Positions 19,081 to 28,509 of a DNA stretch of 64,000 nucleotides are shown piece after piece. Origin of the DNA: Methyloligella halotolerans (GTDB lineage Bacteria; Pseudomonadota; Alphaproteobacteria; Rhizobiales; Methyloligellaceae); assembly GCF_001708935.1 (NCBI RefSeq), contig NZ_MASI01000001.1, positions 62,001 to 126,000 on the forward strand, read 5' to 3'. How positions within the stretch are numbered: position 1 is the stretch's first letter; the number at the start of each line of letters is the position of its first letter. Made by a program: the position numbers and the translations under genes. Under the pieces are notes generated by a model. That model was not told the origin of the DNA. It did no database searches and was given only the letters and a program-made list of their open reading frames with translations.

Positions 19081-22000
19081 TCGGCGGCCTCCCGGGGCGG
19101 TCCCTCACGCGTGGGCCTGCGCGCCTCGCCGAGCTCTTGGTGCACGGCGTTCCGCTTTGGGCTCCAAAGACCGCGCGCCAGGAGATCGTTCAGCCGATCG
19201 AGCATGCTTGCCAGGGCGTCCGGGTTCGCATGGGCGATGGCGGTTCTGGTCTCCGCGTCGGCGATCAAGGCCTCATGCACCTCGTCGAAGAGATGTCCCG
19301 GCACGGATTCGGTCCCGGCGGCGAAGGCATAAAGAGCGTCCACGGCTTGCGCCATCTCGGCGACGCCGCGATGGCCGTGGGTCAGCATGCAGGCGATCCA
19401 GCGCGGATTGGTGAGGCGGCCCCGCACGACGCGGGCGATCTCCTCCGAGACGGTCCGGGTGACCGGCGTATCCGGCTTGCTCGTGTCGAGGTGATACAGG
19501 GCAGGGGATTTGTCGCCGAGACTGGCGGCGGCCGCTGCGAAGCCACCGACAAAATCGGCGATCCCGTCGCCGTCGAGCAGGTCGCGCTCCCGATCATCCT
19601 GAGGATGGACGAGGGCGTCCGTCCCGGCGATGCGGGCGGCGAAATCGTGGCGCGCCGCGGTGCGGGATTCACCCGGACCGTACGCGTAGCTGCCGGCCGC
19701 CAGATAGGCTTCGGCGAGATCGGCGCGCGTGGACCAGTCGGAATCCAGCGCTCTGTCTGTCATGCCGGCGCCATAGCTTCCAGGCGCCCCGCCAAAGATG
19801 CGCGACAGGCTTTCGCCGTTCTTCCGCGCGGCGGCGAGCGGGTTCCATTCGTCCTCCTCGTCGCGCTCGGCGACCTTCCGCACAGCCATGTCGAACAGGG
19901 CGATCTGTGCCGGAAAGATGTCCCGGAACAGACCTGAGATGCGCAAGGTGACGTCGATACGCGGACGGTCGAGCTTCGCCAGGGGCAGGACCTCGATGCC
20001 TGTCACGCGGTTGGAGCGGGGATCCCATTGGGGGCGCACGCCGAGATAGGCCAGGGCCTGGGCAAGGTCGTCGCCGCCGGTCCGCAAGGAGGCGGAGGCC
20101 CAAAGATCGAGCATCAAAGCGCCAGGGTATTCGCCCTGGTCCTGAAGGTGGCGCCGGATCACATCGTCCGCGGCGCGGGCCCCGATGGTGGTGGCGATGC
20201 GGGTCGGGATCGCGCGCGGGTCGATGGTGGTGAGGTTGCGGCCCGTGGGCAAAATATCGAGACGTCCGCGGGTGGGCGCCCCTGCAGGACCTGGCGGCAC
20301 CCGGCGGCCGTCCAGGGCCGCGAGGAGGCCATGGCGCTCGGCTTCGGCGCTTTCGGCGATCAGCCTCTCCAGCCAGTCCTTGGTCACGCTTTCAGCCGAC
20401 GAGCCCATGGAGGCCAGCGTCGCATCGGCCAGCCTTGCCGCGGCTTCCGTCTCCGGCGCCTGGCCGAAGACGTGGAGGCTGTCACGGATGGCGAGGTCCT
20501 TGATGTCGCAAAGCTGGGCGTCGAGCTTGGCGATCGCTTCGCGGGGGACGTCGTCGCGGGAGAGGCCGCAATCCTCTGCGAGACCAGTGCGCCAGGCGAC
20601 GTCGAGAATCTCCGCTTCCAGCAGCGGCATCCGGCGGCGGTCGACGCCGTCGGCCTCCATATACTCCTCGATCAACCCTTCCATCTCCGCCATCGCCCCG
20701 TGCAGCCCGGCTTCGCTGAGCGGCGGAGTGAGATGGCCGATGGTCACGGCGGAGATGCGGCGCTTGGCCTGCACCGCCTCGCCGGGATTGTTCACGATGA
20801 AGGGATAGATGACGGGCAGGGGGCCGAGCACCGCTTCGGGCAGACAGGCGCGGGACAGGGCGATGGCGTTGCCGGGCAGCCATTCGAGGGTGCCGTGGGT
20901 GCCCAGATGGATCAGAGCGTCGATCTTCTCGGCCTCGCGGAGCGCCAAATAGAGCGCGGCATAGCCGTGGCGGGGCGGACAATCGGGATCGTGATAGCCT
21001 TGCTTGCGATCAGTGAGCGATCCTCGATCGGGTTGGAGCACGATGGTGAGCTTGCCGGCGCGCAGGCAAGGAAAGCTGAATTCGCCGCCGCCGAAGCGCG
21101 GATCCTCCTCCGGCGCGCCCCAGGCATCTGAGATCCGGCCTGCCGCCTCCGGATTCCGTTCCATCCATTGGCGGTAACTGGCCAGCGAAACCCTGAGCGT
21201 TTCCTGGGGCTCTGCCGCCGTCAGAAGCGGGACGATCTCTTCGGCAGGCCAGTCGGCGCCGGCCGTGTCGTAGCCCGCTTCAGCGAGCATCTCCGCGATG
21301 GACGTCACGCTCGCCGCGGTGTCGAGACCGCAGGCATAGCCTGTGCGGCCGCCTCTTGCGGGATAGTCGGAGATCATCAGAGCAAGGCGCCGGTCGGCCG
21401 CGGCCGTGTTGCGCAGCTTGGCCCAACGAGACGCGAGCGCTGCGACATACTCGATCCGGTCCGGCACCGGAGCGTGCATGGTGGCCGAGTATTGCAGCGC
21501 CTCGTCCGCTTCCCGCTCTTCCTTGAAGGAGATGGTCCGGGTGAACAGCCGGCCGTCGAGCTCCGGCAGGACCACGTTCATGGCGAGGTCGCTGGGAGAG
21601 AGGCCGCGGGCGGCTTCGGTCCAGGCGTCGTGGGTCGAGCCTGCCATGGCGACCTGCAGAACGGGGGCGTCGGCGCCGTCGAGCACCGTGGTGTCGTCCT
21701 CGCGCCGCGCGGAGAAAGCGGTGGCGTTCAGGATCACCGAAGGCTTGGTCCGGGCTATCAACTCCTCGACCGTGTCGGCGGCGTTCGGATCCTTCAGGCT
21801 GGTGACGGCAAGGGCGAGGGCGTTCAGGCCCTGGCCTTCCAGAGCCGTCATAAGCTGGGCGATGGGCGCCGCGTCGGCCGCCATGAGGTTGGCGCGGTAA
21901 AACAGGATGAGAGCGGTCGGCTTTGCGGGATCGGCCGTGAGCAATGCGGGATCGGCCATGGCGCCGTCGCGGTGCATGGCGATGGATGGGCCTAGCGCCA

Positions 22001-22511
22001 CCGGTTCCGCAGCGTCGATCTCCTGGCCGAGCAGGTTCGCGGCCAGCCTCAGGGCGTTGCCGAGATTCTCGGGGCCGCCTTCGCGGAAATACCGGTCGAA
22101 CCGGGCCACCGCATTCTCCGGCGCCGTGCAAAGCTCGGCGAGACGCGGGTCGGGTCGGTCGTCGCCGGGAAGCGCCACGAAGTGGATGCCCTTGGCGCGG
22201 GCCACTTTGGCGATGCTTTCGAAGCCGTAGCGCCAGTAGTCGAGCCCGCCGATGCCGCGAATGACGACCAGCCGCGCGCCCGCGATCACCGTCTCGATAT
22301 AGACGTCTACCGACATGGGATGGCGCAGACGCTTCAAATTGGCCAGGCGAAGAGAAGGCAATTCATCGTGCGCCGCGGACCACGCGGAGGCGAGGGCCGA
22401 GAGATCGCTGTCAGAAAAGGAGAGCACGACGATGTCCGCCGGGGTTTGCTCCAGATCGACGGCGGTCTCGACCTCGTCGAGGGTTGCAGTCTCTGTGGCG
22501 AGCAGATGCAT
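19077..22511 (-). CDS. cobN: Aerobic cobaltochelatase subunit CobN
   Basis: A 1144-residue large subunit, homologous to the Mg-chelatase H subunit, that binds hydrogenobyrinic acid a,c-diamide and cobalt. Family hallmarks include SDYPARGGRTGYACGLDT, the IHLGTHGTLEWLPG motif, and PPARHGYAALYLAL-like sequence (here CPPRHGYAALYLAL). The frame is uninterrupted from MHLLATET to the cobG overlap. It is slightly shorter than the approximately 1,270-residue Pseudomonas denitrificans protein but has both ends. CobS and CobT chelatase partners are not in this window. Confidence 0.95.
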   Translation of the reverse strand: MHLLATETATLDEVETAVDLEQTPADIVVLSFSDSDLSALASAWSAAHDELPSLRLANLKRLRHPMSVDVYIETVIAGARLVVIRGIGGLDYWRYGFESIAKVARAKGIHFVALPGDDRPDPRLAELCTAPENAVARFDRYFREGGPENLGNALRLAANLLGQEIDAAEPVALGPSIAMHRDGAMADPALLTADPAKPTALILFYRANLMAADAAPIAQLMTALEGQGLNALALAVTSLKDPNAADTVEELIARTKPSVILNATAFSARREDDTTVLDGADAPVLQVAMAGSTHDAWTEAARGLSPSDLAMNVVLPELDGRLFTRTISFKEEREADEALQYSATMHAPVPDRIEYVAALASRWAKLRNTAAADRRLALMISDYPARGGRTGYACGLDTAASVTSIAEMLAEAGYDTAGADWPAEEIVPLLTAAEPQETLRVSLASYRQWMERNPEAAGRISDAWGAPEEDPRFGGGEFSFPCLRAGKLTIVLQPDRGSLTDRKQGYHDPDCPPRHGYAALYLALREAEKIDALIHLGTHGTLEWLPGNAIALSRACLPEAVLGPLPVIYPFIVNNPGEAVQAKRRISAVTIGHLTPPLSEAGLHGAMAEMEGLIEEYMEADGVDRRRMPLLEAEILDVAWRTGLAEDCGLSRDDVPREAIAKLDAQLCDIKDLAIRDSLHVFGQAPETEAAARLADATLASMGSSAESVTKDWLERLIAESAEAERHGLLAALDGRRVPPGPAGAPTRGRLDILPTGRNLTTIDPRAIPTRIATTIGARAADDVIRRHLQDQGEYPGALMLDLWASASLRTGGDDLAQALAYLGVRPQWDPRSNRVTGIEVLPLAKLDRPRIDVTLRISGLFRDIFPAQIALFDMAVRKVAERDEEDEWNPLAAARKNGESLSRIFGGAPGSYGAGMTDRALDSDWSTRADLAEAYLAAGSYAYGPGESRTAARHDFAARIAGTDALVHPQDDRERDLLDGDGIADFVGGFAAAAASLGDKSPALYHLDTSKPDTPVTRTVSEEIARVVRGRLTNPRWIACMLTHGHRGVAEMAQAVDALYAFAAGTESVPGHLFDEVHEALIADAETRTAIAHANPDALASMLDRLNDLLARGLWSPKRNAVHQELGEARRPTREGPPREAAE

Positions 22512-22521
22512 GCGGTAGAGC

Positions 22522-23559
22522 TTACTCCCCGGCGATGGATCGTGCGATTGCGTCCTGGTCCAGCCCCTTCTGGCCGATCACGACGAGGCGGCCTTGGCGC
22601 GCCTCGTCTGCCCGCCAGGGCCGGTCGAATTGCTGTTGGATGCGCGCGCCCACGCCCTGCACCAGAAGCCGCATGGGCTTGCCTGCGATATCGAGAAAGC
22701 CCTTCACCCGCAGAATGTCGTGGTCGCCGGTGACGGCGGCAATGCGGGCGATCATCTCGTCGGCCTGTGAGACCTGGGGGAGGTCGAGCACGAAGCTCTC
22801 GAAATCGTCGTGGTCGTGCTCGCCCTCGGCATCGTGGTGAGACGGCCGGGCGGCGAGATCTGCCTCGGCCGCGGCGCCCAGCCCCAGAAGCACGCCCGCA
22901 TCGATTCTTGCCCCTTCGGTCTCGACGATCTTCACTTCCCGGGGCACGGTCTCCTTGATCTCGCGGGCGACCTTGGCCCGTGCCTCTCCATCCATCAGGT
23001 CGGTCTTGTTGAGAACGATCAGGTCCGCGCAGAGAAGCTGGTCTTCATAGACCTCCTCCAGCGGGTTCTCGTGATCGATGGAGCTGTCCTCGCTGCGCTG
23101 GGCAGCCAGCGCCTCGGTGTCGTCGGCAAAGCGGCCGGCGGCCACGGCGGGGCCGTCCACCACGGCAATCACCCCGTCGACGGTGACGCGGGACGCGATG
23201 GCCGGCCAGTTGAACGCTTGGACGAGGGGCTTGGGAAGAGCGAGCCCGGAGGTTTCGATGACGATATGCTCCGGCGGCTCGGCCATGGCGAGGAGACCTT
23301 CCAAGGCGGGAACGAAATCGTCCGCCACGGTGCAGCAGATGCAGCCGTTGGAAAGCTCCACGATGCTGTCTTCCGAGCAGTTCTCGATGCCGCAGCCTTC
23401 AAGGATGTCGCGGTCGATGCCGACATCGCCGAACTCGTTGATCAGTATGGCGACGCGTCGCTTTCCGGCGGTCTCCAGCACATGGCGGAGCAGGGTGGTC
23501 TTCCCCGCGCCGAGAAATCCGGTGACGATGCTGCAGGGAATCTTCGCGAGATTCGACAT
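22522..23559 (-). CDS. cobW: Cobalamin biosynthesis protein CobW, G3E GTPase metallochaperone
   Basis: A 345-residue COG0523-type GTPase. It has a P-loop GFLGAGKT at 14-21, the metal-binding CxCC signature (C73-I-C75-C76), the guanine-specificity motif NKTDL, a His/Asp-rich insert (HHDAEGEHDHDD), and a C-terminal CobW_C domain. CobW is believed to deliver cobalt to the CobNST chelatase. It lies directly between cbtA (48 bp upstream) and cobN (10 bp downstream), linking uptake to insertion. Confidence 0.93.
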   Translation of the reverse strand: MSNLAKIPCSIVTGFLGAGKTTLLRHVLETAGKRRVAILINEFGDVGIDRDILEGCGIENCSEDSIVELSNGCICCTVADDFVPALEGLLAMAEPPEHIVIETSGLALPKPLVQAFNWPAIASRVTVDGVIAVVDGPAVAAGRFADDTEALAAQRSEDSSIDHENPLEEVYEDQLLCADLIVLNKTDLMDGEARAKVAREIKETVPREVKIVETEGARIDAGVLLGLGAAAEADLAARPSHHDAEGEHDHDDFESFVLDLPQVSQADEMIARIAAVTGDHDILRVKGFLDIAGKPMRLLVQGVGARIQQQFDRPWRADEARQGRLVVIGQKGLDQDAIARSIAGE

Positions 23560-23607
23560 GATGCCTCCAAATCCGATCGTGTTCCGCCCGGCGGGCGATG
23601 GCAGCCT

Positions 23608-24374
23608 CTAAGCGTCGGCGGGCGCCAGCCTGGGCCACCAAAAGCCGACGAGAAATCCGGTCAGGCCCCAGAGGGCGGCATGCACGCCGAGGGAGGCGCC
23701 GGTGAACTCGGCCGCAAGATAGGCCGGCACATCGCTATCGACCGGTCCGTCAAGATGGGGTGCGCCCCAGATATGTGGGGCCAGCAAGAGGGCCACGCCC
23801 AACGCCTTTGCCCAGCCGTGCTCGGAACGCAGGATCAACCAGAGCCCCCCAGCCGTGCACAGCGCGGTGGCGAACCACCAGGACTGGCGGCTGACCAGAT
23901 CCGCCGCCGGCATACCGGGCAGTTCGGGCGCAGACCCATGGCGGGTGCCAGCCCCGTGGCGACGAAGCCCGCCCCCGCCCAGGCGACGGCCGACCGCTCG
24001 GTGATGCGGTCGCCGACAAACAGCATTCCCGCCAGAAGCACCAGGGCCAGGCCGATGGCTGTACCGATCGTGGCGATGCCGGTGAAGATGGTGCGCTCCC
24101 ACCCGTCGGCCGGCATCCACATACCGCCACCTTCCTCGGAATGGACCGGGATGAGAGCGGCATGGTCGCTTGGCTCAAAGACGGCGTTGCTCAGGCGGGC
24201 GGGCGCTGTCGGGGCGATCTGACCGTGCTCGTGGGAATGATCGTGGACGTGACCGCCTTCGAAGCCCTCGGCCTCGAGAATGAGCGGGGTGGTGGTGAAA
24301 GCCTGCAGAATCGCAATGGCAAGCCCGGCCAGGAGGCCAGCCAGCAGCCCCGCCGCAAGAACGCGCGAAATCAT
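23608..24374 (-). CDS. cbtA: CbtA cobalt transporter subunit, interrupted by an apparent one-base deletion
   Basis: A five-to-six-helix membrane protein of the CbtA family, predicted cobalt importer, about 255 residues once repaired. The first part (MISRVLAAGLL to GLAPAMGLRP) contains a His-rich loop HVHDHSHEHG. The frame then runs into unrelated residues. The family continuation (ELPGMPAADLVSRQ to FWWPRLAPADA, stop at 23608) sits in another frame. Adding one C where the coding strand reads CGCCCGAAC (plus-strand GGG at 23925-23927) rejoins the two halves exactly at the conserved LPPELPGMP-like site. This is probably a sequencing error. The gene starts 9 bp after cbtB. Confidence 0.85.
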
Positions 24375-24383
24375 GTAGGCCCC

Positions 24384-24581
24384 CTAGTGGCAGGGGAAGC
24401 CGAGCGCGTGGCGGGTGTCGTGAGCTGCGTTGTGAAGAGCGCTCGGATGGGCGAACCCGGTCGTGAAGACCAGGGACATTCCGAGGGCCAGCGCCACCAT
24501 CGCAGCGGTCAGCACACCGGCACGGTCAGCGCTGCTGGTGGTGACGGAATGAGCGATGGAATTATCGATATGGGTCGTCAT
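24384..24581 (-). CDS. cbtB: CbtB cobalt transporter subunit
   Basis: A 65-residue protein with one membrane segment (about residues 22-42). The C-terminal His signature is HNAAHDTRHALGFPCH, as expected for CbtB. The start MTTHIDNS at 24581 is preferred because AAGGAGG lies 6 bp upstream on the coding strand; an in-frame ATG 18 bp further upstream would remove that ribosome site. It is the first gene of the long cob operon and follows the riboswitch, so cobalt uptake should be repressed by cobalamin along with synthesis. Confidence 0.9.
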   Translation of the reverse strand: MTTHIDNSIAHSVTTSSADRAGVLTAAMVALALGMSLVFTTGFAHPSALHNAAHDTRHALGFPCH

Positions 24582-24631
24582 AACTGCCTCCTTGGCCACC
24601 CCTCCGGGGCCTCACAGTGTCGAACACATGG

Positions 24632-24795
24632 AACGGCAGGTCTCCTGGCTCTCGGGTCTTCGCATCCGGCCACCTTCCCGGGTCTTCCCAGTGGTGTCAT
24701 GGCCTGACGCTCGCCGATTACAGTTGCGGGGGCAGCTGCGGTCTTTGCCTCGGGGCAGCACCGCATTCCCTTTCAATCCCTTGCGGGGAACCGTC
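24632..24795 (-). promoter_or_regulatory. Cobalamin riboswitch heading the cob operon
   Basis: Read on the minus strand, the conserved elements appear in order: GGGAATGCGGTGCTG, CTGCCCCCGCAACTGTAATC, CCACTGGGAAG, and the B12 box GAGCCAGGAGACCTGCC (its 3' end at about 24637). GACGG at 24795-24791 can close P1 with CCGTT at 24636-24632. The leader from here to the cbtB ATG is only about 50 nt and contains AAGGAGG, so control is probably translational. It would govern up to 14 genes down to cobB. Confidence 0.95.
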
Positions 24796-24802
24796 CTAGT
24801 CT

Positions 24803-24831
24803 TGATAAGGGGTCGCTCCTGCGGCCGTCAA
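24803..24831 (-). promoter_or_regulatory. Sigma-70-type promoter of the cbtB-cobB operon
   Basis: On the minus strand there is TTGACG (24831-24826), a 17-bp spacer, then TTATCA (24808-24803). The predicted start, about 24796, is the first base of the riboswitch. The divergent cobP gene starts 33 bp beyond the -35 box, so its own promoter must overlap this region. Confidence 0.75.
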
Positions 24832-24863
24832 CCGAATTTGCCTTCGCTGGATTTGTCTTCGCC

Positions 24864-25406
24864 ATGACCCGTTCTAGCCTTCCCCGATTGACCCTCGTTC
24901 TGGGCGGTGCCCGCTCCGGCAAGAGCCGGTATGCGGAGGATCTGCTGCGGCAGGTCCCGCCGCCCTGGCGATATGTGGCCACGGCCGAGGCACGGGATGA
25001 GGAGATGGAAACGAGGCTGGAAGCCCATCGCGCCCGGCGCGGTGCCGAATGGCGAACGGTGGAGGCGCCTCTCTACCTGGTGGCCGCCATTGAGGAGGCC
25101 GGCGACGCCCCCCTCTTGATCGACTGTCTCACCCTTTGGCTGACCAATGCCATGCTCGCGGAGCGCGATCTCGAAAACGAGACCGAAGCGCTCCTGGGAG
25201 CCTTGGGGGCTGCACGCGGGCCGGTGATCGCCGTATCCAACGAGGTGGGGCTCGGCATCGTGCCGGAGACACCGCTCGGCCGCCGCTTCCGCGATGCGCA
25301 AGGTATTCTCAACCAGCGGGTGGCGGCGTGCGCGGATCGCGTCGTGCTAATGACGGCGGGGATTCCCCTGACCGTGAAGCCGCAAGAGACCGGAGGCAGA
25401 CGATGA
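24864..25406 (+). CDS. cobP: Adenosylcobinamide kinase / guanylyltransferase
   Basis: A 180-residue bifunctional enzyme (CobP, enteric CobU). It phosphorylates adenosylcobinamide and transfers GMP to give adenosylcobinamide-GDP for nucleotide-loop assembly. The P-loop is GGARSGKS at residues 14-21. Further motifs are YVATAEARDEEM (with the usual T-A), RRGAEWRTVEAP, LIDCLTLWLTN and VSNEVGLGIVPE. It is divergent from the cbtB riboswitch and overlaps cobO by 4 bp. Only 68 bp separate it from the opposite aptamer, so it has no riboswitch of its own. Confidence 0.95.
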   Translation: MTRSSLPRLTLVLGGARSGKSRYAEDLLRQVPPPWRYVATAEARDEEMETRLEAHRARRGAEWRTVEAPLYLVAAIEEAGDAPLLIDCLTLWLTNAMLAERDLENETEALLGALGAARGPVIAVSNEVGLGIVPETPLGRRFRDAQGILNQRVAACADRVVLMTAGIPLTVKPQETGGRR

Positions 25407-26014
25407 GTGACACGCCCCAAGATTCAGAGCGCCACAAGCAGAAAATGGCCAACCGCAAGGCGGTTCAAGACGCCGAGGTGGCGGGCAAGACGATCGAGAA
25501 GGGCCTGCTGATCGTCAACACCGGCAAGGGCAAGGGGAAGTCGACCGCCGCTTTCGGCCTGCTCCTTCGCGCGCTCGGCCGCGGGCTGCGAATCGGGGTC
25601 GTTCAGTTCGGCAAGGGCGCGTGGGACACGGGCGAGAAGAAAGCCGTCGAAGCCTTCGGCGACCAGGTGGTCTGGCACACCCTGGGCGAGGGGTTCACCT
25701 GGGAGACCCAGGACCGGGAACGCGATGTGGCTGCGGCGGAACGGGCGTGGGGCAAGGCCCAGGAGCTCATGGACGATCCCTCCATCCGGATGCTGATCCT
25801 CGACGAGCTCAATATCTCGCTCCGCTACGGCCATCTCGATCTGGCGAAAGTGCTTCCGGTCCTCCAGGCACGGCGCGGCGATCTCCACATCGTCGTCACC
25901 GGGCGCAACGCGAAGCCGGAGCTCATCGAAGCGGCGGATCTCGTCACGGAGATGACGCCGGTGAAGCATCATTTCGATGCCGGGGTGAAGGCCCAGGAAG
26001 GCATCGAATTCTGA
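25403..26014 (+). CDS. cobO: Cob(I)yrinic acid a,c-diamide adenosyltransferase
   Basis: A 203-residue ATP:corrinoid adenosyltransferase of the CobO/BtuR type. The start MSDTPQDS at 25403 follows CCGGAGGCAGACG and overlaps the cobP stop. The N-terminal basic helix [10 protein letters not shown] precedes the P-loop [14 protein letters not shown]. Other motifs are [39 protein letters not shown] and [20 protein letters not shown]. It attaches the adenosyl group to reduced cobalt. The next gene, cobQ, is 16 bp away. Confidence 0.95.
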   Translation: MSDTPQDSERHKQKMANRKAVQDAEVAGKTIEKGLLIVNTGKGKGKSTAAFGLLLRALGRGLRIGVVQFGKGAWDTGEKKAVEAFGDQVVWHTLGEGFTWETQDRERDVAAAERAWGKAQELMDDPSIRMLILDELNISLRYGHLDLAKVLPVLQARRGDLHIVVTGRNAKPELIEAADLVTEMTPVKHHFDAGVKAQEGIEF

Positions 26015-26030
26015 TGGCGGCAGCGTCCCG

Positions 26031-27506
26031 ATGAAAGCCATCATGTTCCAAGGCACGGGGTCCGATGTCGGCAAGTCGCTGCTCGTGGCCGGCTTCTCCC
26101 GCGTGTTCCGGCGGCGTGGACTGAAGGTCGCGCCATTCAAGCCCCAGAACATGTCGAACAATGCTGCGGTCACGGCGGACGGTGGCGAGATCGGGCGGGC
26201 CCAGGCACTCCAGGCGCGGGCCGCCGGACTTCCCTTGAGCGTTCATATGAACCCGGTGCTGCTGAAGCCCCAGAGCGATATCGGCGCTCAGGTCGTGGTC
26301 CAGGGCAAGGTCATGGGCACCGCCAAGGCCAGCGCCTATCAGTCCCTCAAGCCGAAGCTTATGGCGGCGGTGCTGAACAGTTTCGAGCGCTTAGGCGCAG
26401 ACGCCGATCTCGTTCTGGTCGAGGGGGCGGGCTCCCCGGCGGAGGTCAATCTCCGCGCCAACGATATCGCCAATATGGGCTTCGCCCGCACGGCGGATGT
26501 GCCGGTGGTCCTGATCGGGGATATCGACCGTGGCGGGGTAATCGCGAGCCTGGTGGGCACCAAGACGGTGATCGATCCGGCCGATGCCGAACAGATCGCC
26601 GGTTTCCTGGTGAACAAGTTCCGGGGCGACCCGGCGCTCTTCGCCGACGGTATGACGCATATCGCAGAGCTCACCGGCTGGCGGGCGTTGGGGCTGATTC
26701 CGTACCTGCATGCCGCCCAGCGGCTCCCGGAGGAAGATGCGCTCGGTGTGAAGGCCCGGCCCGCCGGCGCCAAGGGGAACAAGGTTCGCATCGCGGTGCT
26801 GGCCTATCCGCGGATTTCGAACTTCGACGATTTCGATCCGCTTGCCCAGGAGCCGGGGGTCGATCTTGTCTATCTCAATCCGGGCACGCCTGTTCCAGGC
26901 GATGCGGATTTGGTGATCCTGCCGGGGTCGAAGGCGACCATCGCCGATCTGAGGGCGCTGCGGGAGACGGGATGGGATATCGATCTCGCCGCTCATCTGC
27001 GCCGCGGCGGACAAGTGCTCGGCATTTGCGGCGGCTATCAGATGCTGGGCAGGAAGATCTCCGATCCTGAAGGGATCGAAGGCGAGCCGGGCAGCATAAA
27101 GGGCCTCGGCCTGCTCGACGTGAAGACGCTGCTCACGCGCGAGAAGCTCCTCCACGACGTCACCGGGAAGGCCTTCGTGTCGGGCCTGCCGTTCAAAGGC
27201 TACGAGATGCATGTGGGCCGGACGGGCGGACCGGACTGCGCACGGCCCATGCTTCTGTTCGCCGACGGGCGGGAAGATGGGGCTTCGAACCCGGCGGGCA
27301 ATGTGCAGGGATGCCATGTGCATGGGCTGTTCACCGACGATGGCCAGCGGGGCGCCTGGCTGGAGCGGCTGGGGGCCGGACCGTCGGCGGCCAGCTACGA
27401 AGCGGAGATTGACGCCGCGCTGGACGCGCTGGCGGATCATCTGGAGCGACACGTGGATTGCGATGCGCTCCTGAGTCTCGCCCGTGAGCCTCGCCTCAAA
27501 GGCTGA
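26031..27506 (+). CDS. cobQ: Cobyric acid synthase
   Basis: A 491-residue glutamine-dependent amidase that adds four amide groups (b, d, e, g) to adenosylcobyrinic acid a,c-diamide. The N-terminal ATPase domain has [11 protein letters not shown] and [12 protein letters not shown]. The C-terminal triad-type amidotransferase domain has the nucleophile Cys in [10 protein letters not shown] and His in GCHVHGLF. The ribosome site is weak. The 3' end overlaps the convergent cobD gene by 11 bp. Confidence 0.96.
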   Translation: MKAIMFQGTGSDVGKSLLVAGFSRVFRRRGLKVAPFKPQNMSNNAAVTADGGEIGRAQALQARAAGLPLSVHMNPVLLKPQSDIGAQVVVQGKVMGTAKASAYQSLKPKLMAAVLNSFERLGADADLVLVEGAGSPAEVNLRANDIANMGFARTADVPVVLIGDIDRGGVIASLVGTKTVIDPADAEQIAGFLVNKFRGDPALFADGMTHIAELTGWRALGLIPYLHAAQRLPEEDALGVKARPAGAKGNKVRIAVLAYPRISNFDDFDPLAQEPGVDLVYLNPGTPVPGDADLVILPGSKATIADLRALRETGWDIDLAAHLRRGGQVLGICGGYQMLGRKISDPEGIEGEPGSIKGLGLLDVKTLLTREKLLHDVTGKAFVSGLPFKGYEMHVGRTGGPDCARPMLLFADGREDGASNPAGNVQGCHVHGLFTDDGQRGAWLERLGAGPSAASYEAEIDAALDALADHLERHVDCDALLSLAREPRLKG

Positions 27507-28470
27507 CGAGAAGAAGCGCCAGCAGACCCACCACCGTCGCCTGGAGCAGGGCAGCCGTCCGGAACAGGATCAGGGCACGCCTGACGTCCGATGAATCTGC
27601 ATCCGCCCGGCCGTCGCCCATCCAGTGATCTTCAACCGTCTTGCCGCCATAGACACGGGGGCCCGCCAGGCGCAATCCGAGCGCGCCGGCCATGGCGGCT
27701 TCCGGCCAGCCCGCATTGGGCGAACGGTGGCGACCGGCATCGCGCCGGACGGAGCGGAGCGCGCCGGCACCATCCGCCCAGGGCAGCAGCGCCGCCGCGG
27801 CAGCCAGGGAAACGGCCGTGATGCGGGAGGCGGGCAGGTTCGCTAGATCGTCCAGCCGCGCCGATGCCCAGCCGAAGGATTCGTAGCGCGCGTTCCGATG
27901 CCCGATCATGCTGTCGGCGGTGTTGACGGTCTTGTAGAGGGCGGCGCCCGGCAGGCCGGCGATCACCATCCAGAAGGCCGGGGCCGTCACGCCGTCGGAG
28001 AAATTCTCAGCAAGGCTCTCGATGGCGGCACGGGCGATGGCGTGGCTGTCGAGGCCTTGCGGATCACGGCCGACGATGCGGGAAACGGCTCGGCGGGCCT
28101 CGTGGAGGGATCCACCGTCCAGGGCGGCGGCCACCGCGGCGACGTGGTCGTCGAGGCTCCGCTGGGCGATGAGGCTGCTCGCGAAGAGACCCAAGAGAAC
28201 GAGAGCGACCGGGCTCGGGAGCAGCCAATCCAGTGCAAGGACCAGGCAGAGGGTTGCGGCCAGAACCACCGTGAGACAGAGGAGGAGGGTGCCGAGTCCC
28301 GCCAGTCGCCTGGCTTCGGCGCTTCGGTCGGGACCGTTCCAGCGCTGCTCGCACCATGTTATGAGCCAGCCGATCCAGCTCACTGGATGGCCGATCCGCG
28401 CGAACAGCCAGGCCGGGTAGCCGAGGCCGGCATCGAAGGCGAGAGCGAAGAGGGTAAGGAGCGCGAACAT
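27496..28470 (-). CDS. cobD: Adenosylcobinamide-phosphate synthase (CbiB family)
   Basis: A 324-residue integral membrane protein joining cobyric acid to the aminopropanol arm. The start [19 protein letters not shown] at 28470 is chosen from family length; the longer open frame upstream is antisense to cobC. Motifs are [29 protein letters not shown] and [15 protein letters not shown], with several hydrophobic segments. It is divergent from cobC with 39 bp between the start codons and converges on cobQ. Confidence 0.93.
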   Translation of the reverse strand: MFALLTLFALAFDAGLGYPAWLFARIGHPVSWIGWLITWCEQRWNGPDRSAEARRLAGLGTLLLCLTVVLAATLCLVLALDWLLPSPVALVLLGLFASSLIAQRSLDDHVAAVAAALDGGSLHEARRAVSRIVGRDPQGLDSHAIARAAIESLAENFSDGVTAPAFWMVIAGLPGAALYKTVNTADSMIGHRNARYESFGWASARLDDLANLPASRITAVSLAAAAALLPWADGAGALRSVRRDAGRHRSPNAGWPEAAMAGALGLRLAGPRVYGGKTVEDHWMGDGRADADSSDVRRALILFRTAALLQATVVGLLALLLVSL

Positions 28471-28509
28471 GGACGGTCCGGTAGCGGTCGAGCGGACGCA
28501 GGAGTTAGC

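Noticed and set aside
23608-24374. cbtA as a genuine pseudogene
   Set aside because: Both halves keep conserved residues up to the break, and the surrounding operon is intact. A one-base loss in a C-run matches the other probable errors.
27898-28509. 204-residue N-terminal extension of cobC
   Set aside because: It is antisense to cobD. CobC family similarity and a good ribosome site both point to the ATG at 28510.
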